DNA of 64,000 nt from Agrobacterium tumefaciens (lineage in GTDB: Bacteria > Pseudomonadota > Alphaproteobacteria > Rhizobiales > Rhizobiaceae): positions 1,612,001 to 1,676,000 of the forward strand of contig NZ_CP039903.1 of assembly GCF_005221385.1 (NCBI RefSeq), given 5' to 3'. A program made the position numbers and the translations under genes. A model generated the notes under the pieces. That model saw only the letters and a program-made list of their open reading frames with translations. It was not told the origin of the DNA and searched no databases. This document shows positions 29,605-38,578 of this stretch, piece after piece. Each line of letters starts with the position of its first letter. Position 1 is the stretch's first letter.

Positions 29605-29847
29605 GTGATCAAGGCACGGGTGACTGTTACGCTGAAGAACGGCGTTCTCGATCCGCAGGGCAAGGCAATCGAAGGCGCGCTCGGCAGCCTCGGTTTCGGC
29701 GGCGTCGGCCATGTCCGTCAGGGCAAGGTCTTCGATCTGGAACTGGAAGGCGCCGACAAGGCCAAGGCCGAGACCGACCTGAAGGCAATGTGTGAAAAGC
29801 TTCTGGCCAATACGGTCATCGAAAACTACGCTATCGCCATCCTCTAG
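29605..29847 (+). CDS. purS: Formylglycinamidine synthase subunit PurS
   Basis: An 80-residue protein that holds PurL and PurQ together in the three-part FGAM synthase. It shows the family pattern ARVTVTLKNGVLDPQGKAIE...LGFGGVGHVRQGKVFDLEL and the C-terminal LANTVIENYAI. AGGAGA lies upstream of the GTG start. Its stop codon lies within a dispersed repeat. Confidence 0.95.
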   Translation: MIKARVTVTLKNGVLDPQGKAIEGALGSLGFGGVGHVRQGKVFDLELEGADKAKAETDLKAMCEKLLANTVIENYAIAIL

Positions 29848-29949
29848 ATCGTTTTGGCTTTTCTTCGAATCGTCAAACCGATCTATCTCTTTGATTTTGC
29901 GCGTTTTCCGGACGTAAAAGCGTTTCCGCTTTTACTGGAAACGCTCTAA
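29845..29949 (-). repeat. 105-bp dispersed repeat, copy A
   Basis: On the minus strand this element matches 37123-37227 over the full 105 bases with scattered differences. Shared blocks include TTTCCAGTAAAAGCGGAA, CGCTTTTACGTC and CAAAGAGATAG. Part of it (TAAAAGCGGAAACGCTTTTA) is palindromic. It fills the gap between purS and purQ and includes the purS stop codon. Confidence 0.85.
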
Positions 29950-29967
29950 GCCGCAGGAGCCGTCCCG

Positions 29968-30639
29968 ATGAAATCCGCTGTCGTCCAACTTCCCGGCCTC
30001 AACCGCGACCGCGACATGATCGCCGCGCTGACGAAAATCTCCGGAAGCGCGCCCGTCACCATCTGGCAGACGGAAACAGATATTCCGGACGTCGACCTGA
30101 TCGTCATCCCGGGCGGTTTTTCCTATGGTGACTATCTGCGTTGCGGCGCGATTGCCGCCCGCATGCCGGTCATGCAGGCCATTCGCGAAAAGGCGGAAAA
30201 GGGCGTCAAGGTTCTCGGCGTCTGCAACGGTTTCCAGATATTGGTCGAAGCGGGCATGCTGCCGGGCGCACTGATGCGCAACGCCTCGCTGAAATTCGTC
30301 TGCCGCGAAGTGAAGCTCGAAGTCACCAACAACGACACCGAATTCACCCGTGCTTATGACAAGGGCCAGATTCTGCGCTGCCCCGTTGCCCACCATGACG
30401 GCAACTATTTCCTCGATACGGATGAGCTGAAGTCCGTGGAAGACAACGGTCAGGTCGTGTTCCGTTATGCTGATGGCACCAACCCCAACGGCTCGCTGAA
30501 CGACATCGCCGGCGTCATCAACGCCAAGGGCAATGTTCTCGGCATGATGCCGCATCCGGAAAACCTCATCGAAGCCGCCCATGGCGGCAATGACGGGCGT
30601 GGCCTCTTTGCGTCGGCGCTCGGCGTCATCGCAGCCTGA
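29968..30639 (+). CDS. purQ: Formylglycinamidine synthase subunit PurQ (glutaminase)
   Basis: PurQ (223 residues) frees ammonia from glutamine for PurL. The class I amidotransferase triad is visible: cysteine in [10 protein letters not shown], and His-Glu in [10 protein letters not shown] near the C-terminus; [12 protein letters not shown] forms the oxyanion loop. It follows purS across a repeat. An intrinsic terminator is just downstream, so purL, over 2.6 kb away, is transcribed separately. Confidence 0.97.
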   Translation: MKSAVVQLPGLNRDRDMIAALTKISGSAPVTIWQTETDIPDVDLIVIPGGFSYGDYLRCGAIAARMPVMQAIREKAEKGVKVLGVCNGFQILVEAGMLPGALMRNASLKFVCREVKLEVTNNDTEFTRAYDKGQILRCPVAHHDGNYFLDTDELKSVEDNGQVVFRYADGTNPNGSLNDIAGVINAKGNVLGMMPHPENLIEAAHGGNDGRGLFASALGVIAA

Positions 30640-30646
30640 TAGACCA

Positions 30647-30671
30647 GGCGGGCTTCGAGCCCGCCTTTTTT
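30647..30671 (+). terminator. Intrinsic terminator of purQ
   Basis: GGCGGGCT, TCG loop, AGCCCGCC and six T's, immediately after the purQ stop. Confidence 0.92.
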
Positions 30672-30717
30672 AATGCCGGCTTCCGGCTAAGTTTCGGCTT
30701 CTCTTCTGGATGACCTG

Positions 30718-31122
30718 ATGCCTCGTCTTCTTCGCCACAATGCCTATAAAGCCACCGCATTGCTGCTCGCGGCAGCCGCGCTCGCCGCCTGCCAGCCGAA
30801 ATCGCAACCGGCTGCCTCCGTCTCCCGTGCTGCCCTGCCGACGATGGAACGGATTGCTCTTGGCGCAAATGCCTGCTGGTTCAAATCGGGTGATGCGGCA
30901 TTCAAGGCCTATCGTCTGGCCCCGGAACTCAATTCTTTCTCCGGCCGTCCACGCATCCTGCTCGTGCCGCGCAACAGCCCGGAATCCCGCCCCATGCTGG
31001 TCGTCCAGGCAGAAGGCAATCCGGCAAAGCTCGACGCGTTCGGACCCGTAATGAACGAAGCCATCTCCGGCCGCATCGCAACCGACGTCAAGCGCTGGGC
31101 GAATGGCGGCAAAGGCTGCTGA
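30718..31122 (+). CDS. Small putative lipoprotein
   Basis: A 134-residue protein of unknown function. It begins with a positively charged N-terminus and a hydrophobic stretch ending in a lipobox (LAAC, cysteine at about residue 25), so it is probably lipid-anchored in the periplasm. The mature part has ANACWFKSGDAAFKAYRLAPELNSFSG and a second cysteine at the C-terminal end. It follows the purQ terminator, so it has its own promoter. I do not recognise a named family. Confidence 0.8.
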   Translation: MPRLLRHNAYKATALLLAAAALAACQPKSQPAASVSRAALPTMERIALGANACWFKSGDAAFKAYRLAPELNSFSGRPRILLVPRNSPESRPMLVVQAEGNPAKLDAFGPVMNEAISGRIATDVKRWANGGKGC

Positions 31123-31150
31123 TCTAGAGACGTCTACTTCAAAGACGTCA

Positions 31151-31233
31151 GTCTCGGCCCTGTGCCGAGGATCTGATCACCTCGAATAAAATCAATTCGT
31201 CGCAGATCCTCGGGACAAGCCCGAGGATGACGG
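31151..31233. repeat. CCTCGGG-type palindromic repeat
   Basis: Imperfect inverted arms of the GATCCTCGGG...CCCGAGGATGACGG family (arms at about 31151-31173 and 31204-31233). The stretch 31123-31359 otherwise holds a short region with AAAAAACCCGCC...GGCGGG (about 31266-31307) that may end the DUF1127 transcript from the other side. Confidence 0.7.
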
Positions 31234-31359
31234 AGGCCGTTTGCCTGCATTCCCGCGCAAATCCAATAAAAAACCCGCCAACGCCGGTTGGGATTGGCGT
31301 GGCGGGCTGCCGAATGGCTTGATGGCGCCGGGGAAAGAAGGCACCGCTCTTCGACAAAA

Positions 31360-31665
31360 TTATAAAGACCGCGACGGCCAGGAGAAAAGCTGCGATTTCG
31401 CGGCCTCCTTCAAGGCCTCGTCCCGCGTAACGCCGATATCCTCCAGAAGATCGTCGGGCAATTCCCGCAAAGCGAGCCGTCCCCGTCGTTTCTGAAACCA
31501 AAGAGCCATGCCCACAATCAGGCGACCAATAAGCGTGCGGGCGATCTTGGCCGGAAAGGGCGCCGGTGCGACCATGTCGCCGGCATCGCGGAACACGCGT
31601 TCCCGTTCGTAACCATCAGGATAAAGCGTATCCGCTGTCGAAAGGTATTGATCCATCTTGCGCAT
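31360..31665 (-). CDS. DUF1127 (YjiS-like) small protein
   Basis: A 101-residue protein whose C-terminal half carries the DUF1127 core: RGRLALRELPDDLLEDIGVTRDEALKEA. The N-terminal half is more variable with a hydrophobic patch (IGRLIVGMALWF). Small DUF1127 proteins in Agrobacterium have been linked to phosphate and carbon metabolism and to RNA turnover. ATG at 31665 has AGGTG just upstream. It is divergent from the MocR regulator with a 93-bp shared upstream region, so the regulator may control it. Confidence 0.85.
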   Translation of the reverse strand: MRKMDQYLSTADTLYPDGYERERVFRDAGDMVAPAPFPAKIARTLIGRLIVGMALWFQKRRGRLALRELPDDLLEDIGVTRDEALKEAAKSQLFSWPSRSL

Positions 31666-31674
31666 ATTGCACCT

Positions 31675-31755
31675 ATTGTCTCCGTGCGTTTGTCTTGATT
31701 GACTGCAATCAATAAATACAATTGACTTGACGATAGATACAATGCATAAATTGTC
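31675..31755. promoter_or_regulatory. Four ATTG(T/A)C repeats in the DUF1127/MocR intergenic region
   Basis: ATTGTC or ATTGAC begins at 31675, 31698, 31721 and 31750 on the plus strand, spaced 23, 23 and 29 bases, all in the same direction. A TTGATT-16-TACAAT promoter (31695-31722) lies among them. Directly repeated sites are typical of MocR/GntR regulators, so this is the likely operator for the regulator's own and the divergent gene. Confidence 0.6.
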
Positions 31756-31758
31756 ACC

Positions 31759-33177
31759 ATGACAAATTGGCTTCCCAATATCACCGAGGGCGACGGCCCG
31801 ATTTATCTTCGCCTCGCCGACAGTATCGAAGGCGCGATTTCCGACGGCACCCTGCAGGCCGGCTCGAAATTGCCGCCGCAGCGCAATCTTGCCTATGATC
31901 TGGGTGTTACAATCGGCACAATCGGCCGGGCCTATGCGCTCATCCACGAGCGCGGCCTCGTCAGCGGCGAAGTGGGCCGCGGCACCTATGTCAATGAACG
32001 CAAGACCCCCGCCCCGTCTTTACCCATGGAACCGGCAGCGGCGGCCTTCGGCAGCACGCGTCACGCCATCGACACCAGCGCCGAATTCCGGCTGAACACG
32101 ACCGCCGCGCCGGATGTCGGCCAGAGCGCGCTGATCGCCAGGCACATCGAGGCCGTCACCCGAGAGCACACCAGCGACATCACCAATTACGCCCGTTCGT
32201 TCCCCGATAACTGGTGTATGGCGGGTGTCCGCTGGCTTTCCCAGAACGGCTGGTCGCCGAAGCCGGAAAACATCGTCTCGACCCTCGGCGCCCATGCGGC
32301 GGTGATGAGCGTGATCACGGCAATGACGGCGCCGGGCGACCGCATCGTCTTCGAACCGCTGACCTATTCCCATATCAGCCGCAGCGCCGCCCTTGCCGGA
32401 CGGCGGGTGACACTGGTGGAAGCGGACGAAAAGGGAATTGTCCCTGACGATTTCGAACGCGTCTGCGCCCAGCAGCACCCGAAAATGATCTTCCTGATGT
32501 CCGCCGGCCAGAACCCGACCTGCGCCACCCTGCCGGAAGAACGCCGCCGCGCCATTGCCGATATTGCCCGCCGATACGGCGTATGGATCGTCGAGGACAA
32601 TCTTTATGGGGCGATGACCCGCGAGGCGATCCCGCTGATTGCCGAATTCGCACCCGACATCACCTTCGTGGTCGGCGGCCTGTCGAAATCCGTCGCCGCC
32701 GGTGTCCGGGGCGGTTGGGTGGCCTGCCCGGCGCAATATTCCTCGCGTATCCGGATTTCCCATTCGATGATGACGGGTGGCCTGCCCTTCATACTGGCAG
32801 AGTTGAATGCTCGCCTCGTCAACAGCGGCGACGCGCATGATATCCGCAAAGACTGCATTGCCGAATTGAATGGGCGCGAAGCGATCGCCCGGCGCGTCTT
32901 TGCCGGGCTGGACTTCAATTCCCTGCCCGATATCGCCTTCATGTGGCTGCGGCTGCCTGAACCCTGGCTTTCCGGCACCTTCCGCAATGCGGCGATGAAG
33001 GAAGGCGTGCTGATCGACGACGAGGACGAATTCAAGGCCGGGCGGGCGGAAAAGGTCTTCCACCGTGTCCGCATCAGCTTTTCCGGGCCTTCCAGCCGTG
33101 AGGAACTGACACACGGCTTCAGCATTCTTCGTCACCTGCTCGACAATGGTTCAGCCGGCTATGAAAGCGTGGCCTGA
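31759..33177 (+). CDS. MocR-type (GntR/aminotransferase) transcription regulator
   Basis: A 472-residue regulator. The N-terminal winged helix of the GntR family is visible (YLRLADSIEGAISDGTLQAGSKLPPQRNLA...IGTIGRAYALIHERGLV), joined by a linker to a fold I aminotransferase-like domain with the PLP-lysine region VVGGLSKSVAAGVRGGW and SAGQNPTCATLP. Members sense PLP or amino-compound ligands. The effector is unknown. It is divergent from a DUF1127 gene and preceded by four direct repeats that may be its operator. Confidence 0.93.
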   Translation: MTNWLPNITEGDGPIYLRLADSIEGAISDGTLQAGSKLPPQRNLAYDLGVTIGTIGRAYALIHERGLVSGEVGRGTYVNERKTPAPSLPMEPAAAAFGSTRHAIDTSAEFRLNTTAAPDVGQSALIARHIEAVTREHTSDITNYARSFPDNWCMAGVRWLSQNGWSPKPENIVSTLGAHAAVMSVITAMTAPGDRIVFEPLTYSHISRSAALAGRRVTLVEADEKGIVPDDFERVCAQQHPKMIFLMSAGQNPTCATLPEERRRAIADIARRYGVWIVEDNLYGAMTREAIPLIAEFAPDITFVVGGLSKSVAAGVRGGWVACPAQYSSRIRISHSMMTGGLPFILAELNARLVNSGDAHDIRKDCIAELNGREAIARRVFAGLDFNSLPDIAFMWLRLPEPWLSGTFRNAAMKEGVLIDDEDEFKAGRAEKVFHRVRISFSGPSSREELTHGFSILRHLLDNGSAGYESVA

Positions 33178-33190
33178 TCCCTGCGCTGGC

Positions 33191-33211
33191 CCTGCGGGTA
33201 CCGCCCGCAGG
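33191..33211 (+). other. GC-rich hairpin after the MocR gene
   Basis: CCTGCGGG, five-base loop, CCCGCAGG about 13 bases after the stop. No T-run follows; it may be a weak or Rho-linked transcript end. Confidence 0.45.
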
Positions 33212-33331
33212 CCGCCAATATCGGCACAAACCGCCAATTAGCAGGCAAAGCGGCGCATTTTCCTGTCGCACCATTGAGCCTCTTGCGCTAAAGAACCGGA
33301 AACTTTCCTCGGCTCGAACCGCGTGAGACCT

Positions 33332-35566
33332 ATGTCGATTCCAAACTCCATCAAGATCACCCCGGAACTCGTTGCATCCCACGGGCTGAAGCCCGACGAA
33401 TACCAGCGTATCCTCGACCTGATCGGACGGGAGCCGAGCTTTACCGAGCTTGGCATCTTCTCGGCCATGTGGAACGAGCACTGCTCCTACAAGTCCTCCA
33501 AGAAGTGGCTGAAGACCCTGCCGACAACAGGACCGCGCGTTATCCAAGGCCCCGGTGAAAATGCCGGCGTGGTGGATATCGACGATGGCGACTGCGTCGT
33601 TTTCAAGATGGAGAGCCACAACCACCCGTCCTATATCGAACCCTATCAGGGTGCGGCAACGGGCGTCGGCGGCATCCTGCGCGACGTCTTCACCATGGGC
33701 GCACGACCGATCGCGGCCATGAATGCGCTCCGCTTCGGCGCGCCCGATCATCCGAAGACCCGCCACCTCGTGGCCGGCGTCGTCGCCGGTGTCGGCGGTT
33801 ACGGCAATTCCTTTGGTGTGCCGACGGTTGGCGGCGAAGTGGAATTCGACCCGCGTTATAACGGCAATATCCTCGTCAACGCCTTCGCAGCCGGCCTTGC
33901 CAAGTCCAATGCGATCTTCCTTTCGGAAGCCAAGGGCGTCGGCCTGCCGGTCGTTTATCTCGGCGCAAAGACCGGCCGCGACGGCGTCGGCGGCGCGACC
34001 ATGGCATCCGCGGAATTCGACGAATCCATCGAAGAAAAGCGCCCGACCGTTCAGGTCGGTGACCCCTTCACTGAAAAGTGCCTGCTGGAAGCCTGCCTTG
34101 AGCTGATGAAAACCGGTGCGGTCATCGCCATTCAGGACATGGGTGCCGCTGGCCTCACCTGCTCCGCCGTTGAAATGGGCGCCAAGGGCGATCTCGGCAT
34201 CGAACTCGACTTGAACGCCGTGCCGGTGCGCGAAGAACGCATGACGGCTTATGAAATGATGCTGTCGGAAAGCCAGGAGCGCATGCTCATGGTTCTCGAA
34301 CCCTCCAAGGAAGAAGTCGCCAAGGCGATCTTCGTCAAATGGGGTCTGGATTTCGCCATCGTCGGCAAGACGACGGACGACCTGCGCTTCCGCGTGCTGC
34401 ATAATGGCGAAGAAGTCGCCAACCTGCCAATCAAGGAACTGGGCGACGAAGCCCCCGAATATGACCGCCCGTGGACACCGGCCAAGGTGCCGGCAGCACT
34501 TTCGGAAACCGACATTCCGGCAGCCGATATTGCCGACGCGCTGGTGTCGCTTCTCGGTTCAGCCAACAACTCCTCGCGCCGCTGGGTTTATGAGCAATAT
34601 GACACGTTGATCCAGGGCAATTCCCTGCAGCTTCCGGGCGGCGATGCCGGCGTGGTGCGTGTCGAAGGCCATGACAAGAAGGCGCTCGCCTTCTCCTCCG
34701 ACGTAACCCCGCGTTATGTCGAGGCCGATCCCTTCGAAGGTGGCAAGCAGGCGGTTGCCGAATGCTGGCGCAACATCACTGCCACAGGCGCTCTGCCGCT
34801 GGCGGCCACCGACAACCTCAATTTCGGCAATCCGGAAAAGCCCGAGATCATGAGCCAGCTGGTCCATGCCATCAAGGGCATCGGCGAAGCCTGCCGCGTG
34901 CTGGAATTCCCGATCGTTTCGGGCAACGTCTCGCTTTATAACGAGACCAATGGTCAGGCGATCCTGCCCACCCCCACCATCGGCGGCGTCGGCCTGCTGA
35001 AAGACTGGGGCCGCATGGCGCGCATCCGTTTCGCTGCCGAGGGCGACGTGGTGCTTCTGGTCGGCGCACCTGCCGGTCTCGGCACGCATATCGCCCAGTC
35101 GGTTTACATGCGCGACATCCATAACCGTATCGATGGCCCGGCACCGCATGTCGATCTGGCTGCCGAGAAGAAAAATGGCGATTTCGTCCGCGGCGTCATC
35201 ACCGATGGTCTGGCCACCGCCGTTCACGATTGCTCCTCGGGCGGCCTTGCTCTTGCGGTCGGCGAAATGGCGATTTCCTCCGGTATCGGCGCGACGATCG
35301 ATGCGGTCGAAGGCCACAATCCGGTCCTCACCTTCTACGGTGAAGATCAGGGCCGTTACGTCCTCACCGTCAAGAAAAGCGATCTCGACAAGGTGCAGGC
35401 GGCTGCCAAGGCGGCAGGCGTTTCCTGCCCGGTCATCGGCGTTACCGGCGGCTCCACCGTAAAGCTGGGCACGGCGCGCGCTGTCGAGATTAAAGAATTG
35501 CACTTGGCCTATGAATCGTGGTTCCCTCAATTCATGGACGGCGAAACTTTGCTCGCCGCAGAATGA
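33332..35566 (+). CDS. purL: Formylglycinamidine synthase, PurL subunit
   Basis: PurL (744 residues, small type that needs PurS and PurQ) makes FGAM from FGAR, ammonia and ATP. The sequence shows [14 protein letters not shown], the core [22 protein letters not shown]-like nucleotide loops and the repeated [16 protein letters not shown] at 33332 ([10 protein letters not shown]) fits the family start; a GTG three codons upstream is possible. bolA follows after 16 bp, so the two are co-transcribed. Confidence 0.97.
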   Translation: MSIPNSIKITPELVASHGLKPDEYQRILDLIGREPSFTELGIFSAMWNEHCSYKSSKKWLKTLPTTGPRVIQGPGENAGVVDIDDGDCVVFKMESHNHPSYIEPYQGAATGVGGILRDVFTMGARPIAAMNALRFGAPDHPKTRHLVAGVVAGVGGYGNSFGVPTVGGEVEFDPRYNGNILVNAFAAGLAKSNAIFLSEAKGVGLPVVYLGAKTGRDGVGGATMASAEFDESIEEKRPTVQVGDPFTEKCLLEACLELMKTGAVIAIQDMGAAGLTCSAVEMGAKGDLGIELDLNAVPVREERMTAYEMMLSESQERMLMVLEPSKEEVAKAIFVKWGLDFAIVGKTTDDLRFRVLHNGEEVANLPIKELGDEAPEYDRPWTPAKVPAALSETDIPAADIADALVSLLGSANNSSRRWVYEQYDTLIQGNSLQLPGGDAGVVRVEGHDKKALAFSSDVTPRYVEADPFEGGKQAVAECWRNITATGALPLAATDNLNFGNPEKPEIMSQLVHAIKGIGEACRVLEFPIVSGNVSLYNETNGQAILPTPTIGGVGLLKDWGRMARIRFAAEGDVVLLVGAPAGLGTHIAQSVYMRDIHNRIDGPAPHVDLAAEKKNGDFVRGVITDGLATAVHDCSSGGLALAVGEMAISSGIGATIDAVEGHNPVLTFYGEDQGRYVLTVKKSDLDKVQAAAKAAGVSCPVIGVTGGSTVKLGTARAVEIKELHLAYESWFPQFMDGETLLAAE

Positions 35567-35582
35567 ATTAAGGAGAAACACC

Positions 35583-35816
35583 ATGCCCATGAAACCCGGC
35601 GACATTGAAGACATGATTAAGGCGGGAATTCCCGGGGCAAAGGTCACGATCCGCGATCTGGCCGGTGACGGCGACCATTACGCTGCGGAAGTCGTTGCGG
35701 AAGCATTCAAGGGCAAGACCCGCGTGCAGCAGCACCAGATGGTCTATGACGCGCTGAAGGGCAATATGGGCGGCGTTCTGCATGCCCTTGCCCTGCAGAC
35801 CTCGGCTCCCGAATGA
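35583..35816 (+). CDS. bolA: BolA-family protein
   Basis: A 77-residue BolA protein with KVTIRDLAGDGDHYAAEVVAE (containing the conserved histidine) and VQQHQMVYDALKG. BolA proteins bind monothiol glutaredoxins through a shared Fe-S cluster. GGAGAAACACC precedes the ATG. The glutaredoxin gene grxD lies 2.3 kb downstream; in many alphaproteobacteria it follows directly. Here three unrelated genes are in between. Confidence 0.95.
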   Translation: MPMKPGDIEDMIKAGIPGAKVTIRDLAGDGDHYAAEVVAEAFKGKTRVQQHQMVYDALKGNMGGVLHALALQTSAPE

Positions 35817-35897
35817 TTGCGCCCGTGAAAACGGTTCCTGCAAGCGGCAGGCTCTGTCCCATCTGCGGGATAGCGTGAAAGCTTCGGAATAAATCAA

Positions 35898-35931
35898 AGG
35901 CCCGCATGATACTCTCACGCGGGCCTTTTTT
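35898..35931 (+). terminator. Intrinsic terminator of purL-bolA
   Basis: AGGCCCGC...GCGGGCCT with a T-run of six. It lies between convergent genes and may also end the minus-strand hydrolase transcript. Confidence 0.9.
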
Positions 35932-35956
35932 CATTCTGGCAAAGGGCGGTCGCCGC

Positions 35957-37105
35957 TTACAAGGCAGGCGGCGTCTGCGAATCCAGATCAGCAAAAGAGG
36001 CGGCCGGCAAAGGCCCCGCCGTCAGCAGCGTAAAATCGTAACCGGACTTGCGGTCAGGCCCCAGCACATATTGCCGGTGCATGCGCAGGAAGTTGCGCTT
36101 GTTCTTCTTGTAGCGCTCCGGCGAAAGCGAGTGCTTGAAACGGATCGGCACGATTTTCGGCTGCGGCGCATCCGCGTGACCGGTCAGGGCCACGGTGTTG
36201 CACCGGTAAAGATGGATAGGATCGGTCAGACACTGGATGTCGAACCATGTCACCTTCTGGTGGCGAGCGATTATTCCGACGCTCTGGCGAAGCCTGTCCG
36301 CACTCGACAGGAACGCACATTGCAGCGCCGCCCCGCCCAAGGTCGCAAAAGACAGTGTCCGGCCATCCAGCGCATCCGGTTTCAGCTCCAGCACCCGGCC
36401 GATAGTGGCGAGTGCGAGACTGGCGCCCATGCTGTGCGAAACCACCAGAACCTCGTCTGAAGGCTGTTCCAGCGCCGTCAGGGCAAGCGCCGCCCTCTCC
36501 TCGATCCAGTCGCGGGCAATCGGCTCATCGCGGCCCACCGCCAGCGCGAACCGCCAGTCCGCATAAAGATGCAGGGTGTGAAACCGCTCGGCAAACGGCA
36601 GGAACGCCTTCACGAAAAACAGGGCGGCGGCGGGAAGGCTGATGGCGAACAGCCAGAGCGGCAAGGCGAAAAGCCATGGCGAAAGGGCAATAGCGGCAGC
36701 AAGCGCACCGCCGGCAAGCATCAGCAGGAACGGAAAGATGAAGAACAGGCCAAAACGCCAGGCATGGCGAAAATAACGCGCCGCCCCCCCTTCACCGACG
36801 ATGCCCGCCCCGGCCTTGAATCCGAGCCAGATCTGCCGCCAGACCGGTTCATCCCGCAGCTCGGAGATGACACCATTATGATCGTAGACAAAGATGGCCG
36901 AACGCGTCCGCCAGTCGCCCGCCGAGGCCTCGACCGTGAATGTTTCGCCTCCCGGCGCATTCTCCAGCGGCCCCACCGCATAATCGACATCCCAGGTCTT
37001 GCCGGCAAGCGCCGCCGCCCGCTGGTAACGCAGATGATGGGCCGCCGCATCGAGCGGATCGAAACCGGGAAAATAAAGAACAAGTCGTGACTTGACGGCT
37101 GGCAT
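35957..37105 (-). CDS. Membrane-associated alpha/beta hydrolase of unknown function
   Basis: A 382-residue protein with two hydrophobic segments in the middle (about residues 120-170, WRFGLFFIFPFLLMLAGG and ALPLWLFAISLPAAALFF) and a lipase-type nucleophile elbow EVLVVSHSMGASLAL (about 215-230). The N-terminal LYFPGFDPLDAAAHHLRY resembles an oxyanion strand. Catalytic Asp and His are less clear (HSLSPERY is one option). I do not recognise a named family. A dispersed repeat begins 18 bp upstream of its ATG. Confidence 0.75.
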   Translation of the reverse strand: MPAVKSRLVLYFPGFDPLDAAAHHLRYQRAAALAGKTWDVDYAVGPLENAPGGETFTVEASAGDWRTRSAIFVYDHNGVISELRDEPVWRQIWLGFKAGAGIVGEGGAARYFRHAWRFGLFFIFPFLLMLAGGALAAAIALSPWLFALPLWLFAISLPAAALFFVKAFLPFAERFHTLHLYADWRFALAVGRDEPIARDWIEERAALALTALEQPSDEVLVVSHSMGASLALATIGRVLELKPDALDGRTLSFATLGGAALQCAFLSSADRLRQSVGIIARHQKVTWFDIQCLTDPIHLYRCNTVALTGHADAPQPKIVPIRFKHSLSPERYKKNKRNFLRMHRQYVLGPDRKSGYDFTLLTAGPLPAASFADLDSQTPPAL

Positions 37106-37122
37106 GCATGAACCTTCGGCCG

Positions 37123-37227
37123 GAGCATTTCCAGTAAAAGCGGAATCGCTTTTACGTCAGGACAATGCGCAAAAACAAAGAGATAGCGCGCTTTTGCGTC
37201 CCTGAGAAAAGCAAAACCGCGCTAGAG
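37123..37227 (+). repeat. 105-bp dispersed repeat, copy B
   Basis: Matches 29845-29949 in inverted orientation over its full length, with blocks TTTCCAGTAAAAGCGGAA, TCGCTTTTACGTC, GCGCAAAAACAAAGAGATAG and GAAAAGCAAAACCGCGCTAGA. The central part is palindromic. It lies between divergent genes. Confidence 0.85.
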
Positions 37228-37316
37228 GCACCCGAAAGGATCGCTTGATACAGTGGGCGATGCACGTATAGTAAAAATCGCGACGGAAATATGATTTATT
37301 TAGCGGTGAGGGAAAT

Positions 37317-37565
37317 TTGTCTGGCATCGTCGATCAAGTGCTCAACGGCGTCGTCAAGGGCGCGCTGTCTGAAATCCTCACCAAGACCGGTATCCGCAAA
37401 ACCCGGCGCACGCGCCGGACGAAAAGCACCGGCTCACTCGCCGGCGGCATTGTCGGCTCCGTTCTGGAAGCAGCGCTCAACGCCGCCGTCAAACCCAGGC
37501 CGGCCAAGAAGCAGGTGAGCAAAAGACGAACCGCCGCCGCCCGCAGCCGGCAGAAATATCGATGA
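37317..37565 (+). CDS. Small basic protein of unknown function
   Basis: An 82-residue, strongly basic protein (pairs and triplets of Arg and Lys: KTRRTRRTKSTG and KKQVSKRRTAAARSRQKYR) with a Gly/Ala-rich middle (LAGGIVGSVLEAALNAAV). The TTG start at 37317 is supported by GAGGGA upstream and by the ATGA overlap with the next gene. It could bind nucleic acid or membranes, but nothing identifies it. Confidence 0.65.
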   Translation: MSGIVDQVLNGVVKGALSEILTKTGIRKTRRTRRTKSTGSLAGGIVGSVLEAALNAAVKPRPAKKQVSKRRTAAARSRQKYR

Positions 37566-37993
37566 TCCGCCACGAGCGACTTTGCCTGTTTTTCGCCTGC
37601 GCCATCCTGTTTCTTTCCGCACCACGCATGGGCTTCACCGACGACACAAGTGACAAAGAGATCAAAATTGGCATCGCCGTGCTGCTTCATGATGCTGATC
37701 CGATAGCTGGCACTGCGTTTTGCAAAATCGGTCGAACCTGCCGTCTGCTTAAACAGGAAGAGCCTAAATTAATTGTCGATCTCAAAATCGACCACCAAAA
37801 CGACAGACTGGTGGGTGAAATGCAGGTGGATTGCGAACGAGATTGTTCGCTAGCGACCGGTCGCTCAGTCATGACACTCCAGAACCAGAAAGAACTCGAT
37901 CTTTTCGCCGACGAGACAGGCATATTAGTCCCGCTCGTCTCCAGACCGCGAAAGACAATCGGTAAAATACTTCTGATCTATCCCGACACGTGA
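37562..37993 (+). CDS. Secreted protein of unknown function
   Basis: A 143-residue protein with a signal peptide (MIRHERLCLFFACAILFLSA) and four cysteines in the mature part (FCKIGRTCRL and VDCERDCSL), which could form two disulfides. The start overlaps the stop of the basic protein gene (ATGA), so the two are coupled. Codon use and GC are a little lower than for the neighbours. I do not recognise the family. Confidence 0.7.
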   Translation: MIRHERLCLFFACAILFLSAPRMGFTDDTSDKEIKIGIAVLLHDADPIAGTAFCKIGRTCRLLKQEEPKLIVDLKIDHQNDRLVGEMQVDCERDCSLATGRSVMTLQNQKELDLFADETGILVPLVSRPRKTIGKILLIYPDT

Positions 37994-38147
37994 ACCGCTG
38001 CGACGTGGATGTGAAATTTCGATCCCTTTCCAATGATGCCACACCCGCAGTTTTTTACGCTTTCCGGGTGGAAATCGCGCCGTGACATGTTATCTAGGAA
38101 CAAACAGAAAGCAGCGGCCTTGAACCGCATGTGAAAGGAATAGGCCT

Positions 38148-38483
38148 ATGAGCGGCATTAACGACATGATCGACAGCGAAGTGAAGAGCAACGACATCGT
38201 TCTTTTCATGAAGGGCACCCCGCAATTTCCGCAGTGCGGTTTTTCCGGCCAGGTGGTACAGATCCTCGATTATCTCGGCGTCGACTACAAGGGCATCAAT
38301 GTGCTTGCCGATGCCGATATCCGTCAGGGCATCAAGGACTATTCCAACTGGCCGACCATCCCGCAGCTTTACGTCAAGGGCGAATTCGTCGGCGGCTGTG
38401 ACATCGTAAGAGAGATGTTCCAGTCCGGCGAACTGCAGAACCACTTCCAAGAACAGGGTATCAGCGTCCGCGGCGCGGCCTGA
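38148..38483 (+). CDS. grxD: Monothiol glutaredoxin
   Basis: Grx4-type protein of 111 residues with the CGFS active site ([14 protein letters not shown]), the KGTPQFP lead-in and [20 protein letters not shown] glutathione site. Such proteins carry [2Fe-2S] clusters with BolA, encoded 2.3 kb upstream. AAAGGAAT precedes the ATG. A hairpin terminator follows. Confidence 0.97.
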   Translation: MSGINDMIDSEVKSNDIVLFMKGTPQFPQCGFSGQVVQILDYLGVDYKGINVLADADIRQGIKDYSNWPTIPQLYVKGEFVGGCDIVREMFQSGELQNHFQEQGISVRGAA

Positions 38484-38531
38484 TTTCGGCCGGTTCATCC
38501 GGCCCACCCTGATTGTCAGAAATTTATGCCA

Positions 38532-38555
38532 GGCGTTGCTTCATGCAACGCCTTT
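38532..38555 (+). terminator. Intrinsic terminator of grxD
   Basis: GGCGTTGC, TTCAT loop, GCAACGCC and TTT. It lies 24 bases before the GTG of the next gene, so that gene's promoter must sit very close or transcription must read through. Confidence 0.75.
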
Positions 38556-38578
38556 GCCGTTCTTTTTGGGGCAATCCT

